This document shows positions 1 to 7,188 of a DNA stretch of 43,242 bases, in pieces. Origin of the DNA: Nitrospirota bacterium (GTDB lineage Bacteria > Nitrospinota > Nitrospinia > SZUA-224). A program made the position numbers and the translations under genes. The DNA lies in contig QIDP01000059.1 of assembly GCA_003229375.1 (NCBI GenBank), positions 1 to 43,242 of the forward strand, written 5' to 3'. A model generated the notes under the pieces. It saw nothing but the letters and a program-made list of their open reading frames with translations, was not told where the DNA came from and searched no databases. Every line of letters begins with the position of its first letter. Position 1 is the stretch's first letter.

Positions 1-24
1 CAGAATGCCGATAATTACTTCCAT
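1..24 (-). CDS. Start of a divergent gene cut by the window edge (unidentified)
   Basis: Eight codons are visible on the minus strand, beginning with ATG at 24-22 (MEVIIGIL). A good Shine-Dalgarno sequence, AAAGGAG, lies about 7 nt upstream. This is too short to identify, and the call rests only on the start codon and ribosome binding site. It would be transcribed divergently from the ZIP transporter gene across roughly 160 bp of very AT-rich DNA. Confidence 0.35.
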
Positions 25-183
25 TAACTATCTCCTTTGATCATTTAATTATATTATACTATATTTTATTATATCTTGATTATATATAAAAAATGACTGA
101 AAAGATAGCATACTGTTGACTTTAGCATGAATCCTTATGATATTAAATCTTTAGTAGTTCTAAACATGGGGGTAATATCAATA

Positions 184-945
184 ATGGAAAAAAATGTCAT
201 AACAGCCCTTATTCTCACAACAGCCGCGGGTCTTTCTACTACCATTGGCAGTATCCTCGGACTGTTCTTACGAAAACCGGGGCCACGATTCATGAGTGCC
301 ACCCTGGGGTTTTCTGCCGGTATAATGCTCATGGTCTCCTTTGCCGAGCTTTTGCAAGAAGGCATAAAAGCAATCGGTTTTTTGTCTGCCCATATAGGAT
401 TTTTTGCCGGAATATTAGGTATGTTTTTAATAGATGTATCAGTGCCCCATGATTATATAGGGCAGCATGATCGATCAGGGACCAAAGACCAGCAAAGGCT
501 TATCAAGACAGGACTCTTTCTTGCCCTGGGGATAGGGATACACAACTTTCCCGAAGGCATGGTCACATTTGCGGGGGCCATGGAAGACCTGAATCTGGGA
601 ACAGCTATTGCATTTGCGATTGCAATTCACAATATTCCGGAGGGACTTGCTATCTCTATACCTGTCTATGCTGCTACCGGCAGCCGGCAAAAGGCCTTTT
701 TATGGTCATTTCTATCAGGGATCGCAGAACCTATCGGGGCAATCATTGCTGCGGCCTTTCTGGTCCCAATACTAACTCAAAGCCTTTTGGGCTGGATGCT
801 TGCAATAGTCGCAGGAATAATGGTCTTTATATCCCTCGACGAACTTCTTCCCGTCTCCAGATCATTCGGAATAGACCATCTGCCAATCCTGGGTGCAATA
901 GCAGGCATGGCAGTCATGACCCTAAGCATCTGGATATTAAGATAG
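184..945 (+). CDS. zupT: ZIP-family divalent metal transporter (ZupT-like)
   Basis: A 253-residue inner-membrane protein made almost entirely of hydrophobic helices. It carries the two paired ZIP metal-site motifs, HNFPEG and HNIPEG, on helices 4 and 5, followed by the usual 'SGIAEPIGA' segment. ZupT proteins import zinc and other divalent metals such as iron and manganese. I chose ATG 184 because GGGGG lies about 11 nt upstream and because ZupT proteins start just before the first helix; the frame is open from 127 but the upstream ATGs lack a ribosome binding site. The stop is 8 bp from the stop of the convergent ferredoxin gene. The symbol reflects the family only; the substrate is not proven. 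Confidence 0.85.
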   Translation: MEKNVITALILTTAAGLSTTIGSILGLFLRKPGPRFMSATLGFSAGIMLMVSFAELLQEGIKAIGFLSAHIGFFAGILGMFLIDVSVPHDYIGQHDRSGTKDQQRLIKTGLFLALGIGIHNFPEGMVTFAGAMEDLNLGTAIAFAIAIHNIPEGLAISIPVYAATGSRQKAFLWSFLSGIAEPIGAIIAAAFLVPILTQSLLGWMLAIVAGIMVFISLDELLPVSRSFGIDHLPILGAIAGMAVMTLSIWILR

Positions 946-952
946 AACCTTA

Positions 953-1198
953 TTATTTATGTAGTTTATTATATTTTTCCATTAATTGTTCGCGGGATTC
1001 AATCCTGTCTTCATCCTTAACACAACAATCAACCGGACAGACACTGGCACACTGCGGTTCGTCATATGCCCCTACGCATTCAGTGCAGAGAGCCGGGTCT
1101 ATTATATAGATATCGTCTCCTGAACTGATAGCCTCGTTCGGACACTCAGGCTCACACACACCGCAGTTTACACATTCCTCATTAATTATTAAAGCCAT
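953..1198 (-). CDS. Small 2[4Fe-4S] ferredoxin (YfhL-like)
   Basis: An 81-residue cytoplasmic electron carrier. Cluster I ligands are in CVNCGVCEPECP, and cluster II has the expanded pattern CTECVG...CASVCPVDCC. The wider spacing between the second and third cysteines of cluster II is typical of YfhL/Alvin-type ferredoxins rather than clostridial ones. ATG 1198 is preferred over the in-frame TTG at 1201 because GGGGGTGA precedes it at proper spacing. It is convergent with the ZIP transporter. A strong promoter at 1333-1361 reads toward it through a MITE copy, so its leader is about 130 nt longer than it was before the insertion. The partner redox enzyme is unknown. Confidence 0.9.
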   Translation of the reverse strand: MALIINEECVNCGVCEPECPNEAISSGDDIYIIDPALCTECVGAYDEPQCASVCPVDCCVKDEDRIESREQLMEKYNKLHK

Positions 1199-1230
1199 CA
1201 ACTCACCCCCTCTCTTTTTGTACTTTATAA

Positions 1231-1331
1231 GTAACTACTCAGGTTGTTTAGACTGCAGTCTGTCAGGAGCGCGCATATTTCTTCCTCACTATTCAGCTAA
1301 ATACCTATAGACTATCCACCTGAGTAGTTAC
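1231..1331 (-). mobile_element. MITE family A, copy 1 (101 bp, 8-bp target duplication)
   Basis: Terminal inverted repeats GTAACTACTCAGGT and ACCTGAGTAGTTAC bound the element. It is flanked by the perfect direct repeat CTTTATAA (1223-1230 and 1332-1339). Relative to copies at 4611, 6780 and 18675 it is inverted and internally deleted, keeping the end segments with 'GTCTATAGGTATTTAGCTGAA' split across the left part and an AGACTGCAGTCT palindrome near the other end. It has no coding capacity. Confidence 0.85.
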
Positions 1332-1332
1332 C

Positions 1333-1361
1333 TTTATAATATATATATGTAACCATGTCAA
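1333..1361 (-). promoter_or_regulatory. Sigma-70-type promoter for the ferredoxin gene
   Basis: On the minus strand TTGACA (1361-1356), a 17-bp spacer and TATAAA (1338-1333) form a near-consensus promoter. The -10 box overlaps the upstream copy of the target duplication CTTTATAA (1332-1339) of the adjacent MITE, so the element landed at the -10/start-site position and now forms part of the transcript. Confidence 0.65.
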
Positions 1362-1395
1362 GAATATCTTGAATATCTTTCGGGTGGCAGGTGAC

Positions 1396-1425
1396 TTGAC
1401 AAATTAAGTCCTAAAAATATATAAT
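1396..1425 (+). promoter_or_regulatory. Sigma-70-type promoter for pstB
   Basis: TTGACA (1396-1401), an 18-bp spacer and a perfect TATAAT (1420-1425) sit 40 bp upstream of the pstB start. It is divergent from the ferredoxin promoter, with 34 bp between the two -35 boxes. No Pho-box pattern was recognised. Confidence 0.65.
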
Positions 1426-1464
1426 TATGTCATCTGTAAAAAGATGATATTCCGGTAAAATAAG

Positions 1465-2253
1465 ATGTCAGAAAAAAACTTAGACTTAAAACAGATTATA
1501 AATATAACCGATTTAAACATATGGCTTAATTCATCCCATATTTTAAAGGATATATATCTTTCATTTAAAGAAAAGATGGTTACAGGGATGATAGGTCCAT
1601 CCGGCAGCGGAAAGACAACCCTGTTGAGAAGTATTAATCGTCTTAATGATACCACAACAGGTTTTAAGATTAAAGGAAGTATATTATTTGAGGGTAAAGA
1701 TATATATTCGCCCATGATAATACTACATCAATTGAGACAGCACATAGGGATGATATTTCAGAAACCCTGTGTATTCCCGAGATCGATATATGAAAATGTA
1801 ATCTTTGGTCTTAAGATTACCAAGAGAAAAAAGAAAAAGAGACTGAAGATGATAGTAGAAGAAAAATTAAGGGATGCAAATCTCTGGGATGAGGTGAAAG
1901 ACAGGTTGCCCCAGTCAGCACTCGGACTATCGCTCGGACAGCAACAGAGATTATGCATAGCCCGCGCTTTAGCAGTAGAACCCACGGTTATTCTGATGGA
2001 CGAGCCTACATCTTCTCTTGATCCAAGATCTTCCCTTGCAATTGAAGAGCTAATTTTCAAATTAAAGGAAAAATATACAGTAATTATAATAACACACAAC
2101 CTGAATCAGGCACGTAAGATATCAGACCATGTAGTATTTATAAGTGACGGGAAGATCATCGAACATGGTATAAAGGAAGAGTTCTTCAATAATCCGAAAG
2201 AAGAGGCAACACAAAAATATATATGTTGTGATCCCAATAATTATTGGATATAG
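1465..2253 (+). CDS. pstB: Phosphate ABC transporter ATP-binding protein PstB
   Basis: A 262-residue ATPase that powers phosphate uptake with PstC/PstA. The Walker A GPSGSGKTT is at residues 44-52, the Q-loop in 'MIFQKP' near 97-101, the signature LSLGQQQR at 155-162, Walker B VILMDEP at 175-181 and the H-switch in 'IIITHNL'. The signature reads LSLGQ instead of LSGGQ, an uncommon change of a conserved glycine. The region 119-127 is unusually basic (KRKKKKRLK). It is the first gene of the locus here, although pstB normally follows pstA. The ribosome binding site is weak. PstB is preferred over other phosphonate or sulfate ATPases because pstS, pstC and pstA follow. Confidence 0.88.
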   Translation: MSEKNLDLKQIINITDLNIWLNSSHILKDIYLSFKEKMVTGMIGPSGSGKTTLLRSINRLNDTTTGFKIKGSILFEGKDIYSPMIILHQLRQHIGMIFQKPCVFPRSIYENVIFGLKITKRKKKKRLKMIVEEKLRDANLWDEVKDRLPQSALGLSLGQQQRLCIARALAVEPTVILMDEPTSSLDPRSSLAIEELIFKLKEKYTVIIITHNLNQARKISDHVVFISDGKIIEHGIKEEFFNNPKEEATQKYICCDPNNYWI

Positions 2254-2275
2254 GTGGGAGGTGAATGAAAATTCA

Positions 2276-2299
2276 GTGCTGCGGTGCTGCGGTTTGGGG
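2276..2299 (+). repeat. Short octanucleotide array (GTGCTGCG x2 + GTTTGGGG)
   Basis: Two exact GTGCTGCG units and one diverged unit lie directly upstream of the hairpin repeat at 2297-2356. The unit resembles the GTGCWGRG octamers at 30583-30644, which flank the four-helix-bundle gene. It is a small vestige, and the relationship to the larger arrays is inferred from unit similarity. Confidence 0.45.
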
Positions 2300-2356
2300 A
2301 ATAGCTGAAATGAATCTCTATGGGTGGGTGGCATGGACAAACTTGTTTGTCCGTGG
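2297..2356 (+). repeat. Hairpin leader repeat, copy 1 (upstream of pstS)
   Basis: A roughly 60-bp repeat starting GGGAATAG.TGAAATGA and ending GGGTGGCATGGACAAAC-TT-GTTTGTCCGTG. The perfect 8-bp stem GGACAAAC/GTTTGTCC (2335-2352) has a 2-nt loop. Two further copies occur at 12046-12105 (minus) and 15255-15313. In each case the repeat is co-oriented with, and 20-50 nt upstream of, a start codon; here pstS begins at 2400. Confidence 0.75.
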
Positions 2357-2399
2357 AGGAATTTTTCAGGGAAAAGGTGGAAGGGAGTGATTAACTATT

Positions 2400-3239
2400 A
2401 TGAAAAAAGTTATTTATAGTTTATTAATAGGTTTGTTTTTGATATCTGCTTGCAGCAAAGGTGGAACAGAGAGGAAAACAATAAAAATAGTCGGTTCAAC
2501 AACTGTGTTACCTGTGGCAACCAAGGGCGCTGAGAAGTTTAAAAAGAGACATCCGGAGGTAAACATATTGATTTCAGCCGGGGGTTCAGGGGCTGGCGCA
2601 AGATTTGCTGCGACAAAAATGGCAGATATCGGAATGATGTCACGCGATATATCTAAAGAAGAAAGGAAGAAATTCTCTGATGTAGATTTTAATGTTATCC
2701 CTATAGCTAGAGATGGGGTGGCATGCGTGATCTCATCAGAGATATACAATGCCGGGGTAAAGAGACTTTCTTTCAATGATATAAGATCTATTTACAGCGG
2801 TGAGGTTACTACATGGAAGACCTTTGGCGGACCTGACAAGACTATCCTCGTTGTAGATAAAGAGAGTCAGCGCGGCACCAGACATGTATTTATGAAGGCA
2901 GTATTTGGTGACCCGATGGCAGCAGCCAAAGGGGCTTCGATCGTTTTAGGATCAAACAATGAAGAACAGACAGCAATAGCACAGAGTGACTGCGCTATTG
3001 GTATGCTTTCAATTCCATGGATCAATGACGATGTAAAAGGTGCCGGGATAAAGATGGATGGCAGGACAATCGAGCCTACGATTGAAAATGTAAAAAAGGG
3101 GATATATCCCATAGCCCGTGATCTGAACTTTGTCACAAACGGGAAGCCAGCGGGTCAGGTAAAGGAGTTCATTGATTTTATGCTCGGTCCGGAGGGACAA
3201 AAAAGTGCTGCAGAGTGTGATTATGTACCGATTAAATAA
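2400..3239 (+). CDS. pstS: Phosphate-binding lipoprotein PstS
   Basis: A 279-residue periplasmic binding protein anchored as a lipoprotein: a signal peptide with lipobox LISAC (Cys18). The mature part begins with the phosphate-loop motif GSTTVLP (residues 32-38) and contains the second ligand motif 'AGGSGAGARFAA' and 'QRGTRHVF', all characteristic of the PstS-like PBP family. It captures phosphate and delivers it to PstC/PstA. GGGAGTG about 12 nt upstream supports ATG 2400. It lies between pstB and a phosphate-porin gene, with the hairpin leader repeat just upstream. Lipidated PstS is common in delta-proteobacteria-like and Nitrospirota-type genomes. Confidence 0.92.
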   Translation: MKKVIYSLLIGLFLISACSKGGTERKTIKIVGSTTVLPVATKGAEKFKKRHPEVNILISAGGSGAGARFAATKMADIGMMSRDISKEERKKFSDVDFNVIPIARDGVACVISSEIYNAGVKRLSFNDIRSIYSGEVTTWKTFGGPDKTILVVDKESQRGTRHVFMKAVFGDPMAAAKGASIVLGSNNEEQTAIAQSDCAIGMLSIPWINDDVKGAGIKMDGRTIEPTIENVKKGIYPIARDLNFVTNGKPAGQVKEFIDFMLGPEGQKSAAECDYVPIK

Positions 3240-3351
3240 ATCTTGTAACAGAAGTGTATTCAAACAGATGAGGATTACAAAATTCTCATGTAACGCATTA
3301 GATGTGTAGTTTTCGTTTAAACACTAAATAAAAAAGGAGAATTATTAAAGT

Positions 3352-4587
3352 ATGAAAAGAGCAATTCAAAAACTGGCGTCAAGGATGAATTATTCAAGTA
3401 TTTGCTGTATGTTTTTAACTGTAGTCTTTGGACTGTTAGCAATGCCGGCCTATCCTGCAGGGACGAACGATCCGCTATTGAAAAAATTGATAGATAAAGG
3501 GATCATCACTCCCTATGAAGCAGAAGAGATTGAATCAAAGGGAGAGATCAAACTACCAAAAGGACTCAGAGGAATAACCATAGGGGCAAAGGGTTATCTG
3601 GACTATTCTGTCGGGACCGACACAAATGGTGATCATAACAGGTTTACAATTACACGGGGCTACCTGACTGTGAAAAAAACCATTACCCCATGGTTCAAGG
3701 CAAGGATTACCTCGGATATTACACAGGATAAGACGGGTGATATGAAACTCAGGATGAAATATTACTATGCAGATTTGCTCCCGCCGGATATGGTCTTCTT
3801 TACCAATAACATCCTAAGAGTGGGTTTGGGACATATACCGTGGCTTGACTTTGAGGAGCATATCAATCTTTACAGGCTGCAGGGGACTATGTTCCAGGAA
3901 CGAAATCATATGTTTAACTCCGCAGACTTCGGTATAAGCCTGATCGGAAATCTGGGAGGAAAATTGAGTCATGAACAGCAAGGAAAAGTCGGTTACCATA
4001 CCCCATATAACGGGAGGTTTGGAAGTTACCATATAGGGGTTTATAATGGCGGGGGATATCATGCAGCAGAAGAAAACCGCAATAAGGTGTTCGAGGCCAG
4101 GCTTACTATTCGTCCCCTTCCTGACATGATCCCGGGTCTTCAGTTCACATACTTTGGCATAACAGGCAAAGGCAACATAGATGGGACACCGGATCCTGAT
4201 TACTACGTAAATACAGCATTTCTGAGTTTTCAAAACAGATTAGTTGTCCTGACCTGTGAATATGCAAAGAACAAAGGAAACCAAAAGGGTACTTACAAAC
4301 AAAATAACGTTGATGTTTCTGACGAAAGGCACAAGGAAGGATTTTCAGTATTTGGAAATCTGAGGATACCGGGAATAATGAAGAATAAGCTGGCACTGAT
4401 GGCCAGATACGACATATGGAATCCTGATCTCAGCGCAGGTAATGATAAAAAATTAAGGACTATAGCCGGTGTCAGTTATGACCTGAGCAGGAAGAGTAAG
4501 ATTCTTGTCGTTTATGATGGCTTTGATGACAAATCAGAACCAAAATATGAAAAAAAGGCTCAGGTAATATTAGAGGTAACTTACTAA
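3352..4587 (+). CDS. Phosphate-selective outer-membrane porin (OprO/OprP family)
   Basis: A 411-residue precursor with a signal peptide ending near residue 36 (AYPA). A short N-terminal helix-rich segment, LLKKLIDKGIITPYEAEEI, is of the type that precedes many OprP-like barrels. It is followed by alternating beta-strands and a C-terminal VILEVTY ending in an aromatic residue, as outer-membrane barrels do. OprO/P porins form anion-selective trimers that let phosphate cross the outer membrane. Placement between pstS and pstC supports that role. AAGGAG about 10 nt upstream fixes the start. Phosphate selectivity is inferred from family and context. Confidence 0.85.
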   Translation: MKRAIQKLASRMNYSSICCMFLTVVFGLLAMPAYPAGTNDPLLKKLIDKGIITPYEAEEIESKGEIKLPKGLRGITIGAKGYLDYSVGTDTNGDHNRFTITRGYLTVKKTITPWFKARITSDITQDKTGDMKLRMKYYYADLLPPDMVFFTNNILRVGLGHIPWLDFEEHINLYRLQGTMFQERNHMFNSADFGISLIGNLGGKLSHEQQGKVGYHTPYNGRFGSYHIGVYNGGGYHAAEENRNKVFEARLTIRPLPDMIPGLQFTYFGITGKGNIDGTPDPDYYVNTAFLSFQNRLVVLTCEYAKNKGNQKGTYKQNNVDVSDERHKEGFSVFGNLRIPGIMKNKLALMARYDIWNPDLSAGNDKKLRTIAGVSYDLSRKSKILVVYDGFDDKSEPKYEKKAQVILEVTY

Positions 4588-4610
4588 CACCTTATAAATA
4601 ACGATTAAAA

Positions 4611-4841
4611 GTAACTACTCAGGTGGATAGTCTATAGGTATTTAGCTGAATAGTGAGGAAGAAATATGCGAGATCATACAAATAAGGGAATTGCATTATC
4701 AAAGCGTTTAGGATACTTGCATGAAAACAATTTTGCCGGCTGTGAGTTAATAACTTGCAGAGTCTGAAAAGGTGTTGGGAGCCTTGATTCGTTCTTTGCT
4801 CAGTCCTAACAGACTACAGTCTAAACAACCTGAGTAGTTAC
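4611..4841 (+). mobile_element. MITE family A, copy 2 (231 bp)
   Basis: Ends GTAACTACTCAGGT (4611-4624) and ACCTGAGTAGTTAC (4828-4841). This is the longest copy, containing both the internal block shared with copy 3 (around 'GATCATACAAATAAGGGAAT') and the block shared with copy 4 ('GGGAGCCTTGATTCGTTCTT'). It sits between the porin and pstC, 19 bp before the pstC start. I could not recognise a target duplication at its borders. Confidence 0.85.
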
Positions 4842-4860
4842 TTTTTAATTTGGTGTAGTT

Positions 4861-5751
4861 ATGTCCCGATTAAGTAATATCAGCTTCCCCCGTATATTAG
4901 TAACATTAACAGCCCTCATCTCAATGACTATGGTTCTGATGATCTTCCTTTTCCTTGCCAAGGATAGTCTGAAAATATTTATGACATCAGGGATTAATTT
5001 TATAAGAGGTACTGTATGGAATACAGGAGAAAATGTTTATGGCGCACTGCCGATGATAATCGGATCAACACTTGTCACCACTATAGCAATGCTAATTGCC
5101 GTCCCCATAGGAATAGGAAGCGCAATATTTACATCTGAAATACTCCCTGCAAGATTAAGGATAATCGCAAAATCGCTTATGGAACTCCTTGCCGGTATCC
5201 CATCAATCGTTTATGGCCTGATAGGGATAGCTATTCTTGTACCATTTATCCATGATACATTCTCATTGTTAACAGGACGGACGGTTCTGACAGCGGGTAT
5301 TCTATTGGGCATAATGGTACTTCCAACAATAATGACTATCTCTGAAGATGCCCTGAAGGCGGTCCCGACAGAATACAGGGATGCAGCCCTGGGACTGGGA
5401 CTTACCCGTATGGAGATGATAGAACATTGTGTTCTGCCTCAGGCCTTCCCCGGTATTATCGGTGCCGTACTATTAGGAATAGGTCGGGCCTTCGGAGAAA
5501 CAATGGCAGTAATGCTGGTAATAGGGGGGATTGACAGATTACCCTTTTCTTTAGTTTCTCAGATACTTCTACCCTCACAGACAATGACATCGAAACTCGG
5601 AAGGGAGGTAGCTGAGGCATCTTACGGATCCCTGCAGTGGAGTGCACTAATAGGGCTTGGATTAATATTGTTTATTATGGTTATTGGAATAACATTTGCC
5701 GCAGATATAATATTGATAGGGGAAAGCAACAAAGATGCTAAGAATAATTAA
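4861..5751 (+). CDS. pstC: Phosphate ABC transporter permease PstC
   Basis: A 296-residue inner-membrane permease with six predicted helices. The EAA-type cytoplasmic loop 'AALGLGLTRMEMIEHCVLPQ' and the following 'GRAFGETMAVMLVIGG' are diagnostic of PstC. It pairs with PstA to form the phosphate channel driven by PstB. The upstream ribosome binding site is poor, and the MITE copy 2 ends 19 bp before the ATG, so expression may depend on sequences carried by that element. It overlaps pstA by 17 bp. Confidence 0.92.
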   Translation: MSRLSNISFPRILVTLTALISMTMVLMIFLFLAKDSLKIFMTSGINFIRGTVWNTGENVYGALPMIIGSTLVTTIAMLIAVPIGIGSAIFTSEILPARLRIIAKSLMELLAGIPSIVYGLIGIAILVPFIHDTFSLLTGRTVLTAGILLGIMVLPTIMTISEDALKAVPTEYRDAALGLGLTRMEMIEHCVLPQAFPGIIGAVLLGIGRAFGETMAVMLVIGGIDRLPFSLVSQILLPSQTMTSKLGREVAEASYGSLQWSALIGLGLILFIMVIGITFAADIILIGESNKDAKNN

Positions 5752-6580
5752 GGATAAACTATTTATACTATTATTGGCATTCATAGCACTTACAGGTATC
5801 CTGACTTTAGCTACGATATTTATATTCATATTTATAAAGGGATTGCCGGCAATAAACATAGAGTTTCTGACAACGCAATCGAAAAATTTCGGCGCAGAAG
5901 GGGGAATCCTATACCAACTTTTAGGTTCTATAATTATTATTTCAGGGGCAGGGGTTGTGTCTTTGCCTATAGCCCTTGGCACGGCTGTTTATCAATATGA
6001 ATATATAAATCCAAATCTTAAGAGAATAAGCAATCTAATGATATATGCATTGAATGGGGTCCCATCCATTATCTTTGGACTCTTTGGATTGGTATTTTTT
6101 GTCTATCACCTGGGATTAGGAATCTCATGGGTGAGCGGCTCTCTTATCTTAGGGACAATGATCCTTCCCACAATCATTGTGAGCATAAAAGAGTCTTTTG
6201 ACAGCCTCCCGATAATTTACAAAGAATCTGCATGCGCACTCGGATTATCCAAATGGCAGGTTATAAGATCGGTTTTAATTCCACAGAGCATATCAGGGAT
6301 AATAACAGGACTTTTATTGGGATTGGCACGTGCCGCAGGTGAAACAGCGCCAATAATGTTCACTGCTACATGTTTTTCAGGGATATTACTCCCGCATTCT
6401 TTCTCCGAACCTGTCACTACCTTACCAACGCATATCCTGTATCTCGCTCAGGAGGCAAGCAATCCGGATACACTTGCTAATGCATGGGGAGCATCGTTTA
6501 TATTGATTATACTTATATGTATAATTAGTATATGTTCTATGATTATCAGGACAAGATTCAGAACTATAGTGACCAGATAG
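5735..6580 (+). CDS. pstA: Phosphate ABC transporter permease PstA
   Basis: A 281-residue permease with N-terminal helix, 'ALNGVPSIIFGLFGL', the EAA loop 'ACALGLSKWQVIRSVLIPQ' and 'LARAAGETAPIMFTA', which together identify PstA. It starts inside the end of pstC (17-bp overlap), indicating coupled translation. It is the last gene of the phosphate locus; no phoU or phoB/phoR follows within the window, and a MITE-containing gap comes next. Confidence 0.93.
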   Translation: MLRIIKDKLFILLLAFIALTGILTLATIFIFIFIKGLPAINIEFLTTQSKNFGAEGGILYQLLGSIIIISGAGVVSLPIALGTAVYQYEYINPNLKRISNLMIYALNGVPSIIFGLFGLVFFVYHLGLGISWVSGSLILGTMILPTIIVSIKESFDSLPIIYKESACALGLSKWQVIRSVLIPQSISGIITGLLLGLARAAGETAPIMFTATCFSGILLPHSFSEPVTTLPTHILYLAQEASNPDTLANAWGASFILIILICIISICSMIIRTRFRTIVTR

Positions 6581-7188
6581 ATAGTGTCTGAACTAAAATC
6601 CCCCTTAATCCCCCTTTTCCAAAGGGGGAGACCTGAATAGTTACGTTTATATTTTTATTCATCTCAGCGTGCTCTGCGATAAAATTACTAAAAAAAAACT
6701 TGACATCCAGGATTGATTGTATTACCTTGCAATTTCAAATTGAGGTATTATTACAGCTTATTTATTTTGCTTTAATTTTCTACTCAGGTGGATAGTCTGT
6801 AGGTATTTAGCTGAATAGTGAGGAAAAAATATGCGGGATCATACAAATAAGGGAATCGCATTATCAATTCGGCCTGTCGAAGCGTTTAGAATACTTGCAT
6901 GAAAACAATTTTGCCGGCTGTGAACAGACTACAGTCTAAACAACCTGAGTAGTTACTAAAGTAGTTACTAATTTTATTATTATGTTATTAAATCTCCTAC
7001 CATGAAAATCTCAAAAGAGTTGATAGCTGAGGAGGTGGTGCTATATATAGAGTAACTGAGCGGTAGGTATTCTCGTGAAAAAAAATAATTTGTTAAAAAA
7101 AGGAACTGTTCATCACAGAAAATGAGAGAATCAGTGTGATTCTGTGAATATCCGTGGTGAAATTACAAAAAAAGAAGGGGGTAGTATT
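6581..7188. other. Gene-free interval between pstA and the cytochrome-porin
   Basis: No convincing ORF. It holds a CCCCCTTT-TCC-AAAGGGGG hairpin at 6610-6628 with no T-tract (REP-like rather than a classical terminator), the third MITE of family A (6780-6956) with a partial repeat of its end (GTAGTTAC near 6962-6969), and a short dyad TCACAGAA/TTCTGTGA around 7112-7147 just before the next gene. Confidence 0.6.
6780..6956 (+). mobile_element. MITE family A, copy 3 (about 177 bp, left end truncated)
   Basis: The left end reads CTACTCAGGT and lacks the outer GTAA. The right end is an intact ACCTGAGTAGTTAC (6943-6956). The interior matches copy 2 but lacks the 'GGGAGCCTTGATTCG' block and has an extra 'TTCGGCCTGTCGAAG'-like insert. 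TAATTTT occurs on both sides (6773-6779 and after 6969), a possible target duplication if the extra GTAGTTAC belongs to the element. Confidence 0.75.

Noticed and set aside
702-1109. Overlapping plus-strand ORF across the ZIP and ferredoxin genes
   Set aside because: Shadow of two well-supported genes in other frames, with no recognisable domain.
6610-6628. Rho-independent terminator of pstA
   Set aside because: A good hairpin but no downstream T-run; better described as a REP-like palindrome.
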